Of a stretch of DNA of 64,000 nucleotides, positions 52,593 to 60,824 are shown piece by piece (positions within the stretch are counted from its first letter, which is position 1; each line of letters starts with the position of its first letter). The translations under genes and the position numbers were made by a program. The notes beneath the pieces are model-generated. The model had not been told where the DNA came from. It saw only the letters and a list, made by a program, of their open reading frames with translations, and did not search any database. Source of the DNA: Bradyrhizobium guangxiense (lineage in GTDB: Bacteria > Pseudomonadota > Alphaproteobacteria > Rhizobiales > Xanthobacteraceae); assembly GCF_004114915.1 (NCBI RefSeq), contig NZ_CP022219.1:5362501-5426500 (forward strand). The letters run 5' to 3'.

Positions 52593-53918
52593 TTGAACGC
52601 TCTTCGGCAACTCGAGTGGGCGCTGCTGGAGCTGCAGCAGAGCACTCCCCTGGCAAGCGTCAGCGGCGCGATCTCCGAGATCGCGCCGACGCATTTTCGT
52701 GTCTCCGGCCTGTCGCGCTTCGTTAGGCTCGGCGAGCTCATCGGCGTCAATTCGGCCGGCAAGCCCCAGATCGGCGAGGTGGTGCGGATCGATAGCGAGG
52801 GCATCGTTGCCAAGCCGTTCGACCGGCAATTCGCCGGCGGTCTCGGCTCGGTCGGCTACCGGATGCCGGCCTTGTCCTTTGCGCCGGATCCGAGCTGGAA
52901 GGGTCGCGTCATCAATGCTCTCGGCGCACCGCTGGATGGACAGGGGCCCCTCACCCCGGGATCCCTCGCGGTCTCGGCCGAGGCCGAGGCACCGTCGGCC
53001 ATGAAGCGCGCACGCGTGCACAAGCCGCTGCGCACCGGCGTGCGCGTCATCGACCTGTTCGCGCCGATCTGCGCCGGCCAGCGCGTCGGCATCTTTGCCG
53101 GCTCCGGCGTCGGCAAGTCGACGCTGCTCGCGATGCTCGCCCGCAGCCAGGGCTTCGACACCGTGGTGCTGGCCCTGGTCGGCGAGCGTGGCCGCGAGGT
53201 GCGCGAGTTCATCGAGGACGTGCTGGGCAACGATCGCCAGCGTGCCGTCACCATCGTATCGACGGGAGATGAAAGCCCGATGATGCGGCGGCTGGCGCCG
53301 AAGACGGCCATGGCGGTCGCCGAATATTTCCGCGACCGCGGCGAATCGGTCCTGCTCATGGTCGATTCGATCACCCGTTTCGCCCACGCCGCCCGCGAGG
53401 TCGCGCTCGCCGCCGGCGAGCCCGCGGTCGCTCGCGGCTACGCACCGACTGTCTTCACCGATCTGCCGCGCCTCCTGGAGCGCGCCGGCCCCGGCGAGGA
53501 AGGCTCCGGCACCATCACCGGGATATTCTCCGTGCTGGTCGACGGCGACGATCACAACGAGCCGATCGCCGACACCATCCGCAGCACGCTCGATGGACAC
53601 ATCGTGCTCTCCAGACACATCGCCGACCAGGCGCGCTATCCGGCCGTCGACGTTCTAGCCTCGGTCTCCCGCCTCGCCCATAACGTCTGGGACCCCGAAG
53701 AGCGGGAATTGGTGAGCAAGCTGCGCGCCATGATCGCAAAATACGAGGACACGCGCGACCTTCGCCTGATGGGCGGGTATCAGCCGGGACGTGATTCGGG
53801 CCTCGACCAGGCGGTCGACATGGTTCCGAGAATCTACAACGCGATGCGACAGGACGCGTCGGCGCCACCGAGCGCGGATCCGTTCCGCGAGCTCCGGGAC
53901 ATGCTCAAGGGCGACTAG
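52593..53918 (+). CDS. fliI: Flagellum-specific export ATPase FliI
   Basis: The 441-residue product is an F1-like ATPase with Walker A GSGVGKST (170-177), Walker B in ESVLLMVDSITRFAHA and the FliI-type N- and C-terminal domains. It powers unfolding and delivery of export substrates, with FliH and FliJ encoded elsewhere in the island. The TTG at 52593 is used because no ATG or GTG gives a normal N-terminus; the ribosome site (GAGG 14 bases away) is weak, so expression may be low or coupled. Confidence 0.95.
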   Translation: MNALRQLEWALLELQQSTPLASVSGAISEIAPTHFRVSGLSRFVRLGELIGVNSAGKPQIGEVVRIDSEGIVAKPFDRQFAGGLGSVGYRMPALSFAPDPSWKGRVINALGAPLDGQGPLTPGSLAVSAEAEAPSAMKRARVHKPLRTGVRVIDLFAPICAGQRVGIFAGSGVGKSTLLAMLARSQGFDTVVLALVGERGREVREFIEDVLGNDRQRAVTIVSTGDESPMMRRLAPKTAMAVAEYFRDRGESVLLMVDSITRFAHAAREVALAAGEPAVARGYAPTVFTDLPRLLERAGPGEEGSGTITGIFSVLVDGDDHNEPIADTIRSTLDGHIVLSRHIADQARYPAVDVLASVSRLAHNVWDPEERELVSKLRAMIAKYEDTRDLRLMGGYQPGRDSGLDQAVDMVPRIYNAMRQDASAPPSADPFRELRDMLKGD

Positions 53919-54620
53919 CAGGAATGAGCAGCCGCGCCGGAAGCAGTCGTATGGGCGATTCTACGCGCTCCGCGAGCAACAACCGGCGCGTGTAATTCAT
54001 TGGAATTCCCTCGATGATTCTGCGACGCCACGCACAAGCTGTGGATGACGTCGCGCTACGCGCCACACTCTTGCACAAGCTTCGATCAGTTTGCGTCGAA
54101 CGCAGACAGCAAGATGCGGTGCAATCAAAGCGTTGCAGAATTGAGTGCATGCTGCTTGCCGGACAACGTATTGCGCTCACTATCATGTGTTCTGAAGAGC
54201 AAGATTGTCTTGAACGTTACATTCACCTGCAACGACATCTGGGGCACGCGAGTGTCTGTACTTGATTTTGTTGAGAAGCTCATTCATCGTTTCCGACGGA
54301 ATATAAGAAACGTCTGCGCGTGACTTGAACTCAGGGGCTTCGGTTGAACTGTTCCGATCCATCGTCTGCTGGCGACGGCAACTCGGGCTCCCGTGCGACG
54401 ACGCTGTTGGCATGCCAACGACGCAGCTTGTCTCTCCGGTGCACGCGTCGCCCATTGGTCCGGATCGGGCGCGCTGCAATTCGTCCCTTCGAACGCAAGC
54501 TCGACGCGACGCGCTCGCCGGACAGCTGCAGCGCTTTGCTGTCCTTCGACGCATTCGTGAGCCAAGGCGTAAAGCGGCTTCGGGTCGCCGCAGACGAAGT
54601 TCCGGGGACGAGGTAGATTC
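53919..54620. other. Intergenic region between fliI and the second MarR-like regulator
   Basis: This 702-base gap marks the right end of the flagellar island. The part from about 54000 to 54330 is AT-richer than the neighbours and holds one weakly supported minus-strand small open frame (listed separately). No tRNA, repeat or clear promoter box was recognised. Confidence 0.5.
54183..54362 (-). CDS. Possible small protein of unknown function
   Basis: A 59-residue open frame with ATG at 54362 encodes a hydrophilic protein (opening MDRNSSTEAPEFKSRADVSY, ending NLALQNT). The amino-acid mix is protein-like and unlike the arginine-rich shadow frames elsewhere, and its codons are lower in GC than the core genes. 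No ribosome site is visible and the frame stays open upstream, so it may be chance. If real, it could be a recent acquisition. Confidence 0.22.
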   Translation of the reverse strand: MDRNSSTEAPEFKSRADVSYIPSETMNELLNKIKYRHSRAPDVVAGECNVQDNLALQNT

Positions 54621-55256
54621 ATGCCATTGGCACGAGAAGCCGTCGAGCTGCTGGTTCAAGCGGCGAGGGCTTGGTATTTCGAGGGCAACCAGCATGGATT
54701 GCGCGATCGAGAATGGATGGCGCTGCGCTTTCTCGGCCGCGCCAACAGGTTTTCGCGCACGCCCTCCGCGCTTGCCGGCTTCATCGGCGCGACCAGAGCG
54801 ACTGCATCGCAAATCGTGAAGACGCTGGAGAGCAAGTCCTTCCTGGTGAGGAAGCCGTCGCAGGAAGACAAGCGCTCTGTCGTCCTGCACGTCACCGCCC
54901 AGGGCGAGAAATGCCTGAGCCAGCACGACCCGATCAACCACGTCGTGAATGCGGTCGATGCGCTCGGGAGCGACGAATGCCTCAGGCTGCGCGGCTCGCT
55001 CCGCGAGGTCCTCAATCACCTCGACGCGGCCCATCAGCGGCTCGATGCCAGCGTCTGCCGGGACTGCATGTTTCTCGCCGAACGCGGCCCGGGCATCGGC
55101 AAGGGTCGCGGGAGCGCCGAGTTCATGTGCCGGCTCTATCGCGCGCCGGTCTCGCTCGAGGAAACCGAACTGCTGTGCACCAGTTTCGAACGTACCCGCG
55201 ACCGCCCGAAGATCGAGGAGCATCTCGACCGCGCACGGATCGTGAGCCAGGGCTGA
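54621..55256 (+). CDS. MarR-like winged-helix regulator with C-terminal four-cysteine motif (copy 2)
   Basis: The 211-residue product is a clear paralogue of the regulator at 16728: both share the segment EWMALRFLxRANRFSRTPSAL before the recognition helix and a wing with DKRSV. Cysteines at 146, 149, 170 and 186 repeat the CxxC, x20, C, x15, C pattern; two more (98 and 120) are unique to this copy. The four shared cysteines could hold a metal or iron-sulphur cluster, which is inference. The ATG at 54621 has GAGGTAG upstream. It is the first gene beyond the right end of the flagellar island, as its twin is near the left end. Confidence 0.85.
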   Translation: MPLAREAVELLVQAARAWYFEGNQHGLRDREWMALRFLGRANRFSRTPSALAGFIGATRATASQIVKTLESKSFLVRKPSQEDKRSVVLHVTAQGEKCLSQHDPINHVVNAVDALGSDECLRLRGSLREVLNHLDAAHQRLDASVCRDCMFLAERGPGIGKGRGSAEFMCRLYRAPVSLEETELLCTSFERTRDRPKIEEHLDRARIVSQG

Positions 55257-55439
55257 AGCCCGCAATTTCCGGACAGGTGACGTCGACAAGGCCAGGCGGA
55301 TGGGTTCGCGCCATGCGTGCAATCGGTCTGACCTCACCGCGGGAGACAACCGCACCGTGCGTTGCGTGCACCCGAGAGTTTGGCGTCCCGCGTAGGCACG
55401 CCTGCGCTTTGCCCAACCTACGATGTCCGAGCTTGTGAC
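55257..55439. other. Short intergenic stretch after the second MarR-like regulator
   Basis: No gene or clear terminator is visible before the structured element that follows. Open frames across it are shadows with unusual composition. Confidence 0.4.
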
Positions 55440-55995
55440 GAGCAGACACGCCTTCCCGTTCTCGCGGCTTGATCCGCCCGAGCTTTGCTTGATCGCGCCG
55501 CCCTCTTAGCCAAGAGGGCGCAGGGAAGGCCGGGTGCCGGCGGCACCCGCGGTCCGCTGCGCGAAATGCACACGCAGGAAGAACCGCCCAGCAGCATACA
55601 GGTGAAGCCCAACACACGGCCTTCCCTGCGCGATGGTCGGACGGCTTATGCCGTGCTCTCCCGGGAGCCGAACTTTCCTTCTGGCCTCCCTCGCCGTTCG
55701 AATTGGATGATGCCGTCCACCCGGTTGGGCTCGCGCGCATCTTCGAAAGGCTTGACCGTAGCAACGACGGCCAGGACCACACGGTTTTGCCGTACGCGCG
55801 TTCGTTGGCGCCACAGGGTTTCCCGGCATTGTCGACATGGCCGGAAAAATGTTGGCACGACGAACTGAACAGCGCCGCTCATCTGCACGCGGGATTCAGG
55901 CTCACAGGGACTACCCGCCCTGCCCGCCCCAACTCGTGCCGACGCTGCCGCGTCCACCGCAAACCCGGCTCGCGCATCGTGACGACAACATGATC
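55440..55995. repeat. Structured intergenic element, probably a multicopy Bradyrhizobium repeat
   Basis: The segment has nested inverted repeats: CCCTCTT/AAGAGGG (55501-55518), GCGCAGGGAAGGCC (55518-55531) with GGCCTTCCCTGCGC (55618-55631), and GGGTGCC/GGCACCC (55532-55548) inside. The right half (about 55700-55900) has no supported gene. From memory its pieces, such as CACACGGTTTTGCCGTACG, occur in many Bradyrhizobium intergenic regions. It could encode a structured RNA or be a decayed mobile unit; only one copy is present here. Confidence 0.55.
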
Positions 55996-56136
55996 GCCCC
56001 TCAAGGATGAGCCGGGATAGGCGACACATACGCCATTTCCGAATTTCGGTAAAGCGGAATATTTTGGGCGGGAGGGATTGACGGAGGGCGACACAGCCAC
56101 GATGGCGTAGCCTCAGCTATCACGCCGCATCGGCAC

Positions 56137-56169
56137 AAAAAAACACCCGGCGGTTTCCCGCCGGGTGTT
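56137..56169 (-). terminator. Strong rho-independent terminator of the porin gene
   Basis: Arms 56142-56153 and 56158-56169 (AACACCCGGCGG and its complement) form a perfect 12-base stem with a four-base loop. On the minus strand it is followed by a run of T from 56143 to 56137. It begins 22 bases after the porin stop. Confidence 0.93.
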
Positions 56170-56191
56170 CGTTCACGTCTTTCGACAGATC

Positions 56192-57763
56192 TTACCAGTT
56201 GCGCTGAGCGCGGAGGAGCAGGGTGATGCTGTCCTGATCCTTCAGCTCGTACAGGGCGGCCGGCTTGGCGGTCGTGCCGGCACCAGCGTAACCCACGGTT
56301 CCAGAGTACTTCTGGTCGAGACGGGTCCAGTTCAGGTCGCCCGAGAACGTCAGGTTCTTGACCGGGGTCCAGCGGGTGATGATGCCGATCTGGCCGACGG
56401 CGAAGTCAGGGTTACAACCCGTGACACCCGCGAGGCCGCCGAAGACACCGCCGGTGCCGCCAGCGCCGCAGAGCGCGGTCTTGGCGACCGAGCCGTACTG
56501 AGCCTGAGCATAGGCGCCGTAGAGCGCGGTGTTCCAGTACGCATCCCAGTTGTGGGTGTAAGCACCGCGGAAGCCCCAGGTCTTCACAGTCTCCTGCTGG
56601 CCGCCCGTGATGAACACGGTGTCCGGAGCATAGGCGAAGCCAACGCTCTGGTAGGCGATGCCCGAGCTGCCGAACATCGAGTAGCTGCTGCCCGCCAGGT
56701 TCTGGAAGTTGTAGCGGGTCGCACCGTCGGTGTAGACGCCCTGGATGTTGATCACGTCACCCGCACCGGTCGGGATGTTCTTGATCGACAGAGCGAGCTG
56801 AACCGCCCAACCCCACTTGTCGTCGGGGTGGCCAGTCGGCTCGGTGGCGCCGTAATAGGCGACGTGGTTGTCATGCGCAGCGACCGACGCCTGGAACAGG
56901 CCCCAGGCCTGGTCGACACGGACCATACCGACGAGGTTCGGCGAACGCGAACCGCCGATGGCGTTGGTGCCGTAGGTGCCACCGATCATGCTGCCAGCGC
57001 TGGCGCCGGAGAGGTTGACGTTGCCCGCCTGGTAGTAGGCCGTCGCATCTTCAGCCGAGAACGAGGCCGTCACGCCCTGACCGAAGTCAGCGGTGTAGGT
57101 GAACTGGTTGACACCAGTGACCGTGCCGGAACCGCCGACGAGGCTGTCGATGTTGTTGCCAGGATAGTTGGTCCAGGGCGCGTCGAACTGCGACACCGCC
57201 TTACCCATGGTGAAGCCAGCGAACTGGATGAAGGCGTAGTACACGCCGAGCGAACCGCCCGAGGTGTTGCCGTCGGTGCCGTTGATCGACGAACCAACGA
57301 GAGCCGGGGTTGCACCCGAGGTGTTGAGGCCAAGGTTGCCGGTATAGACCGTGCCGCCGGTCGCGGAGCCCGAGCCCTGATAGCCGCCGGTGGTCCAGGA
57401 GAACACGCCGTCGAAGAAGGTACGGACGACGCCGTACTCGGTCGCGGTGCGCGTGTCGATGTTGAGATCTTCACGAGCGCGCATGGTGTAGTAGTTGCCG
57501 AGGCGGTTGTGCGCACCGGCCGGCGAGCCGTTCGAGATGCCGTACATGCTGTTGGTGTTGAACCCAACTTCGGCGCGCAGATAACCACCCAGCTTGATGC
57601 AGGTGTCGGTGCCCGGGATGTAGTAGAAGCCGGCGCCGTACAGCGAGCAGATCTTCACGTACTCGACCGCCTTGGCCTTCACGGGGAGATCGGCAGCGAA
57701 AGCCCCGGAGGCGGCCATCAGGCCGGCAGCCGAGCCAAGCAAAAGAGTCTTCGTCAACTTCAT
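56192..57763 (-). CDS. Outer-membrane porin (rhizobial Porin_2 family)
   Basis: The 523-residue product has a signal peptide cut near AFAADLPVK and the ADLPVKAK...EYVKIC start and CIKLGGYLRAEVG strand common to rhizobial porins. The rest is a series of amphipathic strands rich in Gly, Tyr, Asn and Thr, ending in LLLRAQRNW with the C-terminal aromatic residue expected of outer-membrane barrels. It forms general diffusion channels. The ATG at 57763 has GGAGGT at the ideal distance and the gene ends in a strong terminator, both signs of high expression. It is longer than many paralogues. Confidence 0.93.
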   Translation of the reverse strand: MKLTKTLLLGSAAGLMAASGAFAADLPVKAKAVEYVKICSLYGAGFYYIPGTDTCIKLGGYLRAEVGFNTNSMYGISNGSPAGAHNRLGNYYTMRAREDLNIDTRTATEYGVVRTFFDGVFSWTTGGYQGSGSATGGTVYTGNLGLNTSGATPALVGSSINGTDGNTSGGSLGVYYAFIQFAGFTMGKAVSQFDAPWTNYPGNNIDSLVGGSGTVTGVNQFTYTADFGQGVTASFSAEDATAYYQAGNVNLSGASAGSMIGGTYGTNAIGGSRSPNLVGMVRVDQAWGLFQASVAAHDNHVAYYGATEPTGHPDDKWGWAVQLALSIKNIPTGAGDVINIQGVYTDGATRYNFQNLAGSSYSMFGSSGIAYQSVGFAYAPDTVFITGGQQETVKTWGFRGAYTHNWDAYWNTALYGAYAQAQYGSVAKTALCGAGGTGGVFGGLAGVTGCNPDFAVGQIGIITRWTPVKNLTFSGDLNWTRLDQKYSGTVGYAGAGTTAKPAALYELKDQDSITLLLRAQRNW

Positions 57764-58298
57764 TAGGTAAACCTCCAGGTCGATTCAGGGGGCTCGGCTT
57801 CCTCGGAGGACACCGCTTCACCCTCATAATTTCCGTTCAATTCAGATCCGCACTGAAGGTCCGGACTGAAACGACAGCGAGGTGCCCCCCCTCCGTCGTG
57901 CTTCACGTATAGTTTAGAAAAACAACAGCCTCAATTTATTGATTTGGTGAATTGTAAGTTCGGCGGGAGATGTTGCCGCAGAGCAACAGAGGCGGTCAGA
58001 AGGCCGACTAACGCACTGAATAAAAAGTAAAAAGCCCTCAGGGGGCATCCCGAGGGCTTTCTTGGAGGTCTCACATCGCTGTCCGTCGACAGGGTCAAGA
58101 GCAGCAAAGATTGAGTGCAGCGAGACGTAATTGAATTAATTGACTTTTGCAAGCATCAAATCATCGGGCCATTTCAACAATGTCGTGGCTGTTGCCCTCG
58201 TCGAGACGCGACATAGGAGACGTGCCCGCGATATCCCGATAGAACACTGATCCAAGAACAATAAGAAAGGATCAACGCCAAACGGGGGGCAACGCGGC
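57764..58298. other. Porin upstream region with terminator-like hairpin
   Basis: This 535-base gap separates the divergent porin and MarR genes. It is AT-rich from 57900 to 58160, the likely porin promoter and leader zone. It contains a strong hairpin at 58031-58060 described separately. No protein-coding gene is supported; the longest frame runs through the hairpin. Confidence 0.5.
58031..58060 (-). terminator. Terminator-like hairpin of a possible small RNA
   Basis: Arms AAAGCCCTC (58031-58039) and GAGGGCTTT (58052-58060), with inner pairing, form a stem that on the minus strand is followed by TTTTTACTTTTTATT, a strong T-rich tail. No protein gene lies directly upstream on that strand, so it may end a small RNA starting around 58100-58200. 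Confidence 0.6.
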
Positions 58299-58778
58299 AT
58301 GATCGAGAAGAAGCTCGACAAAACGATCAGGGAGTTCATCTGGAACATCGTCGAGATCCACGCACAGCTGGAGGACATTCACACCAGCTGGGCCGGACTA
58401 TTGGGCATTACCCAGCCGCAATGGCTGATCTTGATGGCCATCACCGAACTGGACCAAGGACGAGGCGTTGCCGGCATCGAGATCGCGAACAAGTTGCGGG
58501 TCCACCCGGCCTTCGTGACCAACCAGACCAAGATCCTGGAAAAGGGCGGCTTTCTATCGCGGCAGCCGGCCGCGGACGACGCCCGCTTCATTCTGATGTC
58601 GCTGACCCCGAAGGCGACGGCTGAAATCGAGAAACTGTCCAAGAGAAAGCTCGCCTTGAATTCGACCATGTTCAACGAGCTCGACGAGAAGACCTTGAGT
58701 GAGCTGAATGGCGCGCTCGCAACCATCGCCAGAAATGCCCGGCTGGCGGCACGATTGCTGGCTATCGACGCGTCGTGA
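58299..58778 (+). CDS. MarR-family transcriptional regulator
   Basis: The 159-residue product is a standard MarR protein: a dimerisation helix start, the winged helix with QPQWLILMAITELDQGRGVAGIEIANKLRVHPAFVTNQTKILEKGGFLSRQPAADDARFILMSLTPKA, and a C-terminal dimer helix. It lacks the cysteine extension of the two regulators flanking the flagellar island. It is divergent from the porin gene, which may be its target, though this is only context. The ATG at 58299 is preceded by a G-rich stretch. Confidence 0.88.
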   Translation: MIEKKLDKTIREFIWNIVEIHAQLEDIHTSWAGLLGITQPQWLILMAITELDQGRGVAGIEIANKLRVHPAFVTNQTKILEKGGFLSRQPAADDARFILMSLTPKATAEIEKLSKRKLALNSTMFNELDEKTLSELNGALATIARNARLAARLLAIDAS

Positions 58779-58913
58779 TCCGCTGATGCCCGGGCGAGAC
58801 CGGGTGCCGTCGTCGCGCTGCGCCAGCATCGGCCTTCCATGGCTCGCGACATCCACTCCGCTGCCCCTTCATCATGAGGGGTCAACACGCGCACCGGCCA
58901 GGCCCTGACCGAG

Positions 58914-59993
58914 CTAGAGGTAGGTCACGGCTTCATGCGGGCGGGCAGTCCCGAGCTTGCTGTCGAGCCATTCGAGCACGAAGTTGTCGATGGCGATGAA
59001 ATTCTCGACCTCGCCGAGCGGGTGCGGCACGTTGTTGGGCACGACGACCGAGCAATCAGCTCCACTCTCCCGATAGCCGGCTTGCAGATCGAGCGCATCC
59101 TGCTCCCAGATCATGGAGCGGGTCCCGACGACCATGAGCAGCGGGCACGGGAGCCGACGCGACGGCAGTAACGAACCCGCCGACGCTCCGTCAGGGATAG
59201 CCGGCCCGAAGCTGGTCATCCTCCGCAGCGCTCTGCGCATGACCGGCGTCGAGACACCGCCGTCGCACACCGCGGCCGCGATTCTGCGATCCGAGAGGGC
59301 GAGGCGGGACGCATGAGACGCGCCCGCCCCTTCGCCATAGATCGCGATCCGCCGCGAATCGACATCGGGACGAGCTTCCAGATAGTCCAACCAGCACTGA
59401 AGTCTGTGCTCCGGCTTGAAGGAGCGATGGACAGTCGAAGTGCCGGCATTGACGAACAGCAGCGACATTGACCCGCAGAGCGAGGCCGGCAACAGCCTGC
59501 TCATCATCGAGCCCAGGGTGACGTCCCCATCGCTGACGCAGATCACGGCCGGCGCGGTAGGCCCACGACGGAGTGCCGGCAGGAAGAAGCCGGCCAACGC
59601 CCCTTGATCGAAGAAATCGATCTTGACGCGCTCAACCGCCAGACCAGCCTCGGCCTCGAAGCCTCTCAGGCCGATACCGACCTCGTCCGCGAGATCGGCA
59701 TTTTCGACATCACCCGGACAGGACAGAGTCCTAACGACTTCGAGGGCCGTCAACGAGCATAGCCACGCTTCCCGCGCAATTTGGGCGGACCCAACATCGC
59801 GCGCGCTTTCGGCCAATGTGCGGTAGTCGTCTGCGAGCCTCAGCCAGTCCGAAATCCACAGGTGCCGGTGCGTCTCACGCACCAGCTCCGCGACGGACAG
59901 GCTTTCGAAAAATTGTGACGCGCGATCGCGCAAGCGGGCCAGGTTTTGCCCGGCACCGTCGCACGGGCCGCAAGGCCAATGATCCCCTTCCAT
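58914..59993 (-). CDS. Alpha/beta hydrolase-like protein lacking the usual nucleophile serine
   Basis: The 359-residue product has a helical N-terminal region (about 1-120) and an alpha/beta hydrolase domain resembling the FrsA/prolyl-oligopeptidase group. The nucleophile elbow reads GEGAG (residues 220-224), so the serine expected in the centre is glycine. A late histidine in NNVPHPLGE (His324) and an acidic residue near VVGTRSMIWEQD remain. It may be an inactive, regulatory or ligand-binding relative. The ATG at 59993 has GGGGGA upstream; in-frame codons further up look non-coding. It is isolated. Confidence 0.72.
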   Translation of the reverse strand: MEGDHWPCGPCDGAGQNLARLRDRASQFFESLSVAELVRETHRHLWISDWLRLADDYRTLAESARDVGSAQIAREAWLCSLTALEVVRTLSCPGDVENADLADEVGIGLRGFEAEAGLAVERVKIDFFDQGALAGFFLPALRRGPTAPAVICVSDGDVTLGSMMSRLLPASLCGSMSLLFVNAGTSTVHRSFKPEHRLQCWLDYLEARPDVDSRRIAIYGEGAGASHASRLALSDRRIAAAVCDGGVSTPVMRRALRRMTSFGPAIPDGASAGSLLPSRRLPCPLLMVVGTRSMIWEQDALDLQAGYRESGADCSVVVPNNVPHPLGEVENFIAIDNFVLEWLDSKLGTARPHEAVTYL

Positions 59994-60824
59994 CGCAGTC
60001 CCCCGAGCGGCGCCGTCAACAATTGCCCGGACTTGCGTCCGGACCGGCCGGCTCCGCGTTCTGCACGGCGCCCGGTGCACCTGCTTGATGCGATCGCGGG
60101 CGCACCGTTTCATCTTCGCGTCGCGCAGCGGGGGCGCTGCGCGAGACGGCCGGCATTCCAAACGAGCCGACTTGGGCACGAAGTCGAGGCCGGCTCAACT
60201 CAATCGTCACGTCCCAGCTCCATTGCTGATACACAGTTGTTCGCCGCGCATACTTGCGATGCGGGCCTTGTCGTTTCTTGTTGGATCGGCGGATGAAGAC
60301 GACTTCACTTTGCCGACAGAACAGACATGCCTGTGTGTGCCGTCATTGTGAAACCACGATATGGTGAGCGATGCGGCGGATCGCCGCGTCATCGACGCCA
60401 GCCGGCGGCGTGACAAGGAGATGACAGCGAACGGATCAACGCGCCGGTCATCCGCGCGAGTGTGGCGACGTATAATCGCGCCTCGCCGAACGGAGCATCC
60501 GACAGATCGGAATTCGGTGAAGCCAGGTTCAGTGAAGCCGTACCGGATCGAGCGAGCGGTGCCGAGACCGCGAACGCTTTGACGCATCGCCGACAGACGA
60601 GCGCCCGTGGCCGGATCGAGCGCGGTCCAGGCCGGCGTTCTCGCCGGTAGGCGAAATGGTGGTTGGATTTCGCCTCCTCCATCCGGACGATAGAGGGGCC
60701 CGGCGCGGCCTTGTATGCATTATCCCAGTTGCCAGACCCGCGCAGTTCGCTTTACATGCCGGCAACTCGCCCGCGGATGACGGCCGGGGCTCAAAAATCG
60801 CACAAATTGTCAAAGGGACGGAGC
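59994..60824. other. Intergenic region without a supported gene
   Basis: This 831-base stretch lies between divergent genes. Open frames on both strands are short and arginine-rich, with no ribosome sites. The last 30 bases include the GGGACGGAG site of the reductase gene. No repeat or hairpin of note was seen. Confidence 0.45.

Noticed and set aside
56165..57766. 533-codon plus-strand frame over the porin gene
   Set aside because: It mirrors the porin frame, contains the porin terminator at its start and has no family match.
57931..58152. 73-codon minus-strand frame upstream of the porin
   Set aside because: It runs straight through a terminator-like hairpin, so it is more likely non-coding RNA or leader.
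60207..60587. 126-codon minus-strand frame in the gap before the ketopantoate-reductase-like gene
   Set aside because: Arginine- and serine-rich sequence, no ribosome site and no domain; probably chance.
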